Below are positions 14,594 to 18,801 of a stretch of 18,801 nt of DNA, piece after piece (the first letter of the stretch is position 1; every line of letters starts with the position of its first letter). The stretch is from Spirochaetaceae bacterium. Lineage in GTDB: Bacteria > Spirochaetota > Spirochaetia > SZUA-6 > Fen-1364. The notes below the pieces were generated by a model. It was not told the DNA's origin, did not search any database, and was given only the letters and a program-made list of their open reading frames with translations. Location: contig PMZS01000148.1 in assembly GCA_003170115.1 (NCBI GenBank), forward strand, positions 1 to 18,801, in the 5' to 3' direction. A program made the translations under genes and the position numbers.

Positions 14594-15711
14594 ACGGGGC
14601 GCTCCTTGCGGCGTTCCTGGCGGTCCCGGCCTTTTACTCCGGTGCCGCGGCGTTGACGTCCCCGGATGCCGCGTCGGCCGCGCCTACGGAGACCGCCGCC
14701 GTGGAAGCCGGGGACGGGCCGCTCCCGCCGGCGCAGGGGCACGAAGCCGCGGAGGTGTTCTCCATCCCCATTCCTGACGAAGATATCATTGGACGATACG
14801 TCGACGGTCTGCTCGCCACCCGAAGAGATTGGCTGCAGGCCGTGCTGGACCGCAGCCTCCGCTACCGGGCGCTGATATCCAGCGCTCTTGCGGAGCGGGG
14901 GCTGCCGCGGGAGCTGGGATTCCTGCCGGCGCTCGAATCAGGCTTCCAGGAGCGGGCAACTTCTCCCCGTGGAGCCGCGGGGCTCTGGCAGCTCATGCGC
15001 AACACCGCTTCTCCCTACGGGCTGCGCATGGACCTGTGGGTGGATGAAAGGCGCGACGTGCGAAAGGCCACGGAGGCGTCCCTCGGGAAGCTCTCCGACA
15101 ACTACGGGATATTCGGCGACTGGTACCTCGCGCTTGCGGCGTACAACTGCGGGGTGGGTCGGCTCTCCGCCATCATGCGGCGCAACCCGGGAAGAGATTT
15201 CTGGGAATTGAGGAACAAAGGAGTGCTCCCACGGGAAACAGCGGCGTTTGTCCCGCAGTTCCTGGCGCTGAGCAGGATCCTCGGCCATGCCGGCCGCTGG
15301 GGGCTGGATGTCGCGTGGGAGGCGGCACCCGATTGGAGCGTGATAGCGCTGGACAGGTGCGTCGATTTGAGGATGCTCGCGCGCGCCTCCGGTGCTCCCC
15401 TGGACGCGCTGCTCTCCGGCAATTCAGAGTTGAACTTTCTCGTCACCCCGCCGGCATCCTACGGGTATCGGCTCAAGGTCCCCGCGGAGTACGGTGACGC
15501 CGTCGCGGCTGCCCTGGCGGGATCGGAGATCCCCATGATCGAGTTCCAGGTCCACGTGGTGACGGCGGGAGACACATTGTACGGAATGTCACTGCGCTAC
15601 GGGATCAGCGTGCCGCTTCTCCAGGAGTTCAACCCCTTGATCACGCCCCGGGCACTGCGCCTCGGCTCAAAAGTGCTAATTCCAGTGGTTCCCCCACGGA
15701 GATCAGGATGA
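14560..15711 (+). CDS. LysM-containing lytic transglycosylase, MltD-like
   Basis: A 383-residue exported peptidoglycan lyase of the SLT/GH23 type, cleaving the MurNAc-GlcNAc bond in the periplasm. A signal peptide (residues 1-30, ending SGAAA) is followed by a Pro/Ala-rich linker. The catalytic domain (about 100-250) has LPRELGFLPALESGF with likely catalytic Glu126, SPRGAAGLWQLM (135-146) and LALAAYNCGVGRL (190-202). The C-terminus (about 333-380) is one LysM peptidoglycan-binding domain (HVVTAGDTLYGMSLRYGISV). The ATG at 14560 gives a sound signal peptide but sits 34 bases inside the upstream lipoprotein gene without a good ribosome site; translational coupling is likely. The open frame further upstream is an overlap artefact. 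It overlaps the next gene by ATGA. Confidence 0.9.
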   Translation: MGRNILRRKALNGALLAAFLAVPAFYSGAAALTSPDAASAAPTETAAVEAGDGPLPPAQGHEAAEVFSIPIPDEDIIGRYVDGLLATRRDWLQAVLDRSLRYRALISSALAERGLPRELGFLPALESGFQERATSPRGAAGLWQLMRNTASPYGLRMDLWVDERRDVRKATEASLGKLSDNYGIFGDWYLALAAYNCGVGRLSAIMRRNPGRDFWELRNKGVLPRETAAFVPQFLALSRILGHAGRWGLDVAWEAAPDWSVIALDRCVDLRMLARASGAPLDALLSGNSELNFLVTPPASYGYRLKVPAEYGDAVAAALAGSEIPMIEFQVHVVTAGDTLYGMSLRYGISVPLLQEFNPLITPRALRLGSKVLIPVVPPRRSG

Positions 15712-16580
15712 CAAAGACTCTGGTGTGCGTCATTGCGATGTTCGCGGCGGCGGCTGCCGTCATCGCCCAGGACGGCGCGGCGCCGGATCCGGGGCTGGGC
15801 GTCACGAGCCGCGTGGATTGGGCGGCGGGCCGCATGCTCATGGAGGTCACGCTCCCGCTGGATGCCGGAACCCCGTCCACGGTGCGCGCCAAGGCCGATG
15901 CCGAGACCGACCTCGAGCAACGATTGCCGGGGGTACTCTCCCGCGCCGTCGGGCCGCTCACCGTCGATTCCTCGCACACGCTCTCCGACTATTTTGCGTC
16001 GGACCCGGGACTGTACGCGCGCCTGAACGACATCGCGCTGCTCGCGCGTCGAACGGACCTGTTCCTGACGGGGGACTTCACGTCCCTCGTGGCGCGTTAT
16101 GAGGTCCCCTTTTTCGGAGAGCAGGGAATCGGCTCGCCCCTGTACCCTTCGAAGGCGACTTCAATCCGCCGGAGGCTCGGTGACGTGACCACGCGCGCCT
16201 ATACGGGCGTGCTGATCTTCGCCCATGGGATGCTTCCCTCCGCCGGGACGTCCAGAATGGCCGCCGCGCGGCCCGCGCTTTTTCCGCGCATCTGGGACGA
16301 GCGGATGAACCTCGTGCTGGACAAGGACATGTGCACGCCCCAGTCCCTGGCCCGCTGGGGCATGGTCGGCTACTCCGCGGCCGTCGATGACCCCGCCGCG
16401 GCTCTTCGCGTCGGGAACGTGCCGCTCCGACTCGCCGCCCGCGGGGTGTTCGGCGACAAGGACACCGACATCGTCATCTCAATGGACGGCGCACGCCAGC
16501 TTCTCTCGTTGCCCGCGAACATCAGCCTTTTGCAGACGGGAAGGATCCTCATCGTGTACGACAGCCTGGTGACCCCCTAG
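15708..16580 (+). CDS. Exported protein of unknown function
   Basis: A 290-residue protein with a signal peptide (MTKTLVCVIAMFAAAAAVIA, cleavage expected before QDG), so periplasmic or surface. No enzymatic motif is recognised. The mature part starts with a short beta segment (SRVDWAAGRMLMEVTLPL), followed by helices. The C-terminal half holds VLIFAHGMLPSAG, FPRIWDERMNLVLDKDMC and DTDIVISMDGARQLLSL, which look like conserved blocks. Similar proteins seem to occur in spirochaetes, but I cannot name the family. GGAG (15698-15701) lies six bases before the ATG, which overlaps the transglycosylase stop (ATGA), so it is probably co-translated and may work with that enzyme. Its stop codon is shared with the convergent M20 gene. 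Confidence 0.78.
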   Translation: MTKTLVCVIAMFAAAAAVIAQDGAAPDPGLGVTSRVDWAAGRMLMEVTLPLDAGTPSTVRAKADAETDLEQRLPGVLSRAVGPLTVDSSHTLSDYFASDPGLYARLNDIALLARRTDLFLTGDFTSLVARYEVPFFGEQGIGSPLYPSKATSIRRRLGDVTTRAYTGVLIFAHGMLPSAGTSRMAAARPALFPRIWDERMNLVLDKDMCTPQSLARWGMVGYSAAVDDPAAALRVGNVPLRLAARGVFGDKDTDIVISMDGARQLLSLPANISLLQTGRILIVYDSLVTP

Positions 16581-17806
16581 CCCTCGCCGATCATCAGCCG
16601 CGCCATCACCAGGGCGTCTCCCATGAGATTCCCAAGGAGGCAGTATTCATTGGGCTGATGAGCAGCCTCCTCGATCTTTCCCCAGACGACAGTGGGGATC
16701 CCCTCCTTGCGGAGAAATGCCCCCACCGTGCCGCCACCGATTCCGACGGTCCGGCCTTCGACGCCGTACACGTCGCGAATCGCCCGCTTCAGCAAAGAAA
16801 CGATCGGAGCGTCGGCCGGCGTGGGCGGGGAGGATGCGCGCTGGACCTGCTGAATGTCGACGCCGACCGCAAAATCTCTCTGGATGCCTTCAGCAATCGA
16901 GCGGATTTCGGCCAACACGGCTTCCAGGTCTTCCCGCGGCAGGATCCTGCAGTCCAGGTGAAAGACGTCCTCACCCGGCAGGGTGTTGATGTTGGGAACG
17001 TTTGCTTCCTTCTTTGTCGGCGTGAACGTGGAGAGGGGAGGATCGAAGAGCTGGTCCCGGGAGGAAAACTTTCCGGCCAGCGCACCCAGTCGCACGACGA
17101 GGTGGGATCCCGCTTCAAAGGCATTGATGCCCTTCTGGGGTGTCGACGCGTGGCACTGCTTTCCCCTGACACGGAAACGGAGCCACAGGATGCTTTTCTC
17201 GGCGATCTCGATCCGCGTCCCATCCTCCGACCCGCCATCCGGGACCAGTGCTTCGTCCTGGCGGCGGAACAACCCGGGCTTCTTTACCAGTGACTGGATC
17301 CCGAGCTCTGATCCGGTTTCCTCGTCGGCGACGAACAGGAGTTTCACCGTGCGGTCAGGCACCAGCCCGGCCTCCTTGACGCACTGCGCGGCGATGACCG
17401 AGGAGACCAGGCCCTGCTGATTGTCCTCGACCCCCCGGCCGATCAGCCGGTCACCTTTCACGACAAGGGTGTATGGATCGGAGTCCCAGAGGGATGATTC
17501 CCCGGGCGGAACGATATCCAGGTGAGACATGATCCAGAGCGACCTGTCGTCGGCGCGGCCCGGCATGGTGAGCAGCAGGTTCGGTCTCTCGCCCCGGGGC
17601 ACGCGGGGATCCGGGGCCGGAAGCGATTCGCACGTCCCGAGGCCGAGCTTCTGGAGCCAGCGGACGAGGACCAGGGATTTCTCCCACTCTCCCGTGCCGC
17701 CGTTCTGCGGCGCGAGGGCAGGGACCGCCGTCAGGTCTCTCTGCATCTCGATGATCTGGTTCCGTTTTTCATCGACGCGCTTTCGCAGCGTCTGGAGTGC
17801 GTCCAT
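16577..17806 (-). CDS. M20-family metallohydrolase (ArgE/DapE/carboxypeptidase group)
   Basis: A 409-residue cytosolic zinc-dependent amidohydrolase or peptidase. All metal and catalytic residues of the M20 family are visible: His95 and Asp97 in MSHLD, Asp128 in GRGVEDNQQG, Glu162 and Glu163 in ADEETGS, Asp190 in VPDGG, and His383 in AAHQPNE. The dimerisation domain lies between residues about 205 and 320 (FRVRGKQCHASTPQKGINAF). Substrate cannot be assigned: dipeptides, N-acyl amino acids or N-succinyl intermediates are all possible. The open frame extends to 17902, but the ATG at 17806 has GGGGGAGG six bases upstream and a promoter. Its stop shares CTAG with the convergent neighbour. Confidence 0.9.
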   Translation of the reverse strand: MDALQTLRKRVDEKRNQIIEMQRDLTAVPALAPQNGGTGEWEKSLVLVRWLQKLGLGTCESLPAPDPRVPRGERPNLLLTMPGRADDRSLWIMSHLDIVPPGESSLWDSDPYTLVVKGDRLIGRGVEDNQQGLVSSVIAAQCVKEAGLVPDRTVKLLFVADEETGSELGIQSLVKKPGLFRRQDEALVPDGGSEDGTRIEIAEKSILWLRFRVRGKQCHASTPQKGINAFEAGSHLVVRLGALAGKFSSRDQLFDPPLSTFTPTKKEANVPNINTLPGEDVFHLDCRILPREDLEAVLAEIRSIAEGIQRDFAVGVDIQQVQRASSPPTPADAPIVSLLKRAIRDVYGVEGRTVGIGGGTVGAFLRKEGIPTVVWGKIEEAAHQPNEYCLLGNLMGDALVMARLMIGEG

Positions 17807-17853
17807 GTCGATCCTCCCCCGTGGTGTATACGGCTTTTTCCGAACGGGGGCAA
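17807..17853 (-). promoter_or_regulatory. Candidate promoter and ribosome site of the M20 gene
   Basis: On the minus strand, TTGCCC (plus 17848-17853) and TATACA (plus 17825-17830) are 17 bases apart. The predicted start near 17818 gives a leader of about 12 bases. That leader contains a purine run with GGGGGAGG whose AGG lies about seven bases before the ATG, so this gene, unlike its neighbours, has an ordinary ribosome site. Confidence 0.45.
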
Positions 17854-17858
17854 GTCTC

Positions 17859-17893
17859 TTGAAAAAAAAGGCGTGCCGCAACAGTATGCCCCC
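17859..17893 (+). promoter_or_regulatory. Candidate promoter of the SH3b lipoprotein, leaderless layout
   Basis: TTGAAA (17859-17864) is followed after 17 bases by the weak -10 CAGTAT (17882-17887). Six bases then separate the -10 from the ATG at 17894, so transcription would begin at the start codon. No Shine-Dalgarno is present. The -35 is five bases from that of the divergent M20 promoter. Confidence 0.38.
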
Positions 17894-18801
17894 ATGCTGC
17901 ACAGAATCCTCGCCGCCGGTTGTGCCGCGCTCTGCGGGCTTGTTCTGACCTCGTGCGGCGCGCGGGCCGTGGGCTACGGGGTGATCCTGTGGGGGGAGAA
18001 GACCGGATCGCCGCAGACAGGCGCCGTCGTCGCCATCGTCCAGGAGTCAGTCGTCGGATCCTCTCTCCTCATTGCCGTGCCCGGAGAGAAAAAGCCGCGC
18101 GAGTATCCAATGGGGCGGATCAGGATCTTCCGGAAGAAATCAGAAGCGGTGACGTACGCGGCCGCCTACGCCTCGAACCTGGGCTCGTGGGCCGTGGTGA
18201 TGAAGGAAGATACGCCGCCGCTGCCCGTTCGGGATGCCCCGACGCAGGACGGGAAGGTGATCTACAAGCTGCAGTACCGGCAGCTTGTGAAAGTGGTGAG
18301 CAGGTCGACGGAAAGAGTCTCCGTGAAGCCCTACACCGATTTCTGGTACGAGGTGGCCACGGAAGACGGGTTCGCGGGCTGGGTCTTCGGGCACTTCCTG
18401 AAGTCCTTCACGGCGAATGGCGACCCCGCCCCGGACGCCCAGCGCATTCTCAGCCAGGACGACGCCCTCGCCCGTATCATGGGCACCACGTGGCGGCCGA
18501 GCTGGTTCCTCGACATGACGGCAAAGGGGGCCATCGACCTCACGATGTTCCGGGAGGACGTCGGGCTCTTCCCGAGCCCGGCGGACAGGCTCATGAAGCT
18601 CGTCCTCCCCCTGTCCACTTTCGAGTTCCACTACACGGGGGACCCCCAGAAGGCCGGGGCTGCCTCGTATACCTTCCCCGGCACGGACCTCCGTATCGAC
18701 GCCCTGGACGATGAGCGCATCAACGTCTCCTACCGCTACAAGGACCAGCCGAAGACCGACCTGTACGTAATGGTGAAGGACGACGTGGCCCAGCTCGTGG
18801 C
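17894..18801 (+). CDS. SH3b-domain lipoprotein, 3' end off the window
   Basis: A lipoprotein of which the first 302 residues are in the window; the frame is still open at the last base. The signal peptide MLHRILAAGCAALCGLVL leads to a lipobox LTSC with Cys21. After a small domain beginning GYGVILWGEK, residues about 98-172 form a bacterial SH3 (SH3b) domain with PPLPVRDAPTQDGKVIYKL, DFWYEVATEDGFAGWVFGHFLKSF. SH3b domains usually bind peptidoglycan or cell-wall peptides, so this is probably a periplasmic, envelope-anchored protein. The rest (about 180-302) is unassigned. The N-terminal layout resembles spirochaetal lipoproteins I recall. It diverges from the M20 gene and has its own promoter candidate. 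Confidence 0.83.
   Translation, partial: MLHRILAAGCAALCGLVLTSCGARAVGYGVILWGEKTGSPQTGAVVAIVQESVVGSSLLIAVPGEKKPREYPMGRIRIFRKKSEAVTYAAAYASNLGSWAVVMKEDTPPLPVRDAPTQDGKVIYKLQYRQLVKVVSRSTERVSVKPYTDFWYEVATEDGFAGWVFGHFLKSFTANGDPAPDAQRILSQDDALARIMGTTWRPSWFLDMTAKGAIDLTMFREDVGLFPSPADRLMKLVLPLSTFEFHYTGDPQKAGAASYTFPGTDLRIDALDDERINVSYRYKDQPKTDLYVMVKDDVAQLV

Noticed and set aside
17862..17869. Run of eight A bases after TTG as a slippery or terminator tract
   Set aside because: On the minus strand it reads as a T run, but no GC hairpin precedes it in the proper place; it fits better as part of the -35 region.
17920..18714. 264-residue plus-strand frame in a second reading frame at the right end
   Set aside because: The overlapping frame from 17894 has a lipobox and an SH3b domain and stays open to the edge; this one is rich in Arg and Gly without a motif.

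Overview
The window is 18.8 kb of gene-dense, GC-rich bacterial DNA carrying fourteen protein genes, two of them cut by the window edges. No rRNA, tRNA, CRISPR array, insertion sequence or prophage gene was seen, and no stretch of 300 bases lacks a gene. The envelope-associated genes (short TPR lipoprotein, LysM lytic transglycosylase, exported orphan protein, SH3b lipoprotein, Asp-box/DUF4015 protein, TPR lipoprotein) recall sets I associate with Spirochaetota. No marker gene confirms this, so the assignment is moderate to low confidence and rests on family resemblance only. Region 1 (2-6882, plus strand) is a tightly packed run of seven genes: a ROK-family sugar kinase cut at its 5' end, a GmhA-like SIS sugar-phosphate isomerase, a TrmA/RlmD-type uracil-5 methyltransferase, a GreB-like factor with a shortened coiled coil, a U32-family protein of the RlhA type, an extended SDR epimerase and a DinB-fold protein. 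Five of the six junctions are ATGA or GTGA stop-start overlaps. The remaining junction, before the SDR gene, holds a good promoter whose predicted start is the ATG itself. The run joins carbohydrate-phosphate metabolism to RNA modification and transcription functions. Region 2 (6905-13484, minus strand, read right to left) holds a six-helix membrane protein made of three similar units, an exported Asp-box propeller fused to a DUF4015 glycosidase-like domain, a TPR lipoprotein, and an MFS transporter fused to HEAT repeats. Region 3 (13559-16580, plus strand) diverges from region 2 and encodes a TPR-like lipoprotein, a LysM-containing lytic transglycosylase and an exported protein of unknown function. 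Regions 2 and 3 appear to be driven by back-to-back promoters that share one TTGCCAA element as the -35 box on both strands. Together they look like a cell-envelope module whose two arms compete for RNA polymerase. Region 4 (16577-18801) is a minus-strand M20 metallohydrolase, convergent with region 3 through a shared CTAG stop, and a divergent plus-strand SH3b lipoprotein that runs off the window. The most interesting signals are the shared -35 divergent promoter, the recurrent leaderless or near-leaderless promoter layout, the tip-less GreB-like factor, the ROK kinase without its zinc cysteines, the MFS-HEAT fusion and the triplicated membrane module. None proves a new system. The divergent envelope locus at 6905-16580 is the best candidate for one.
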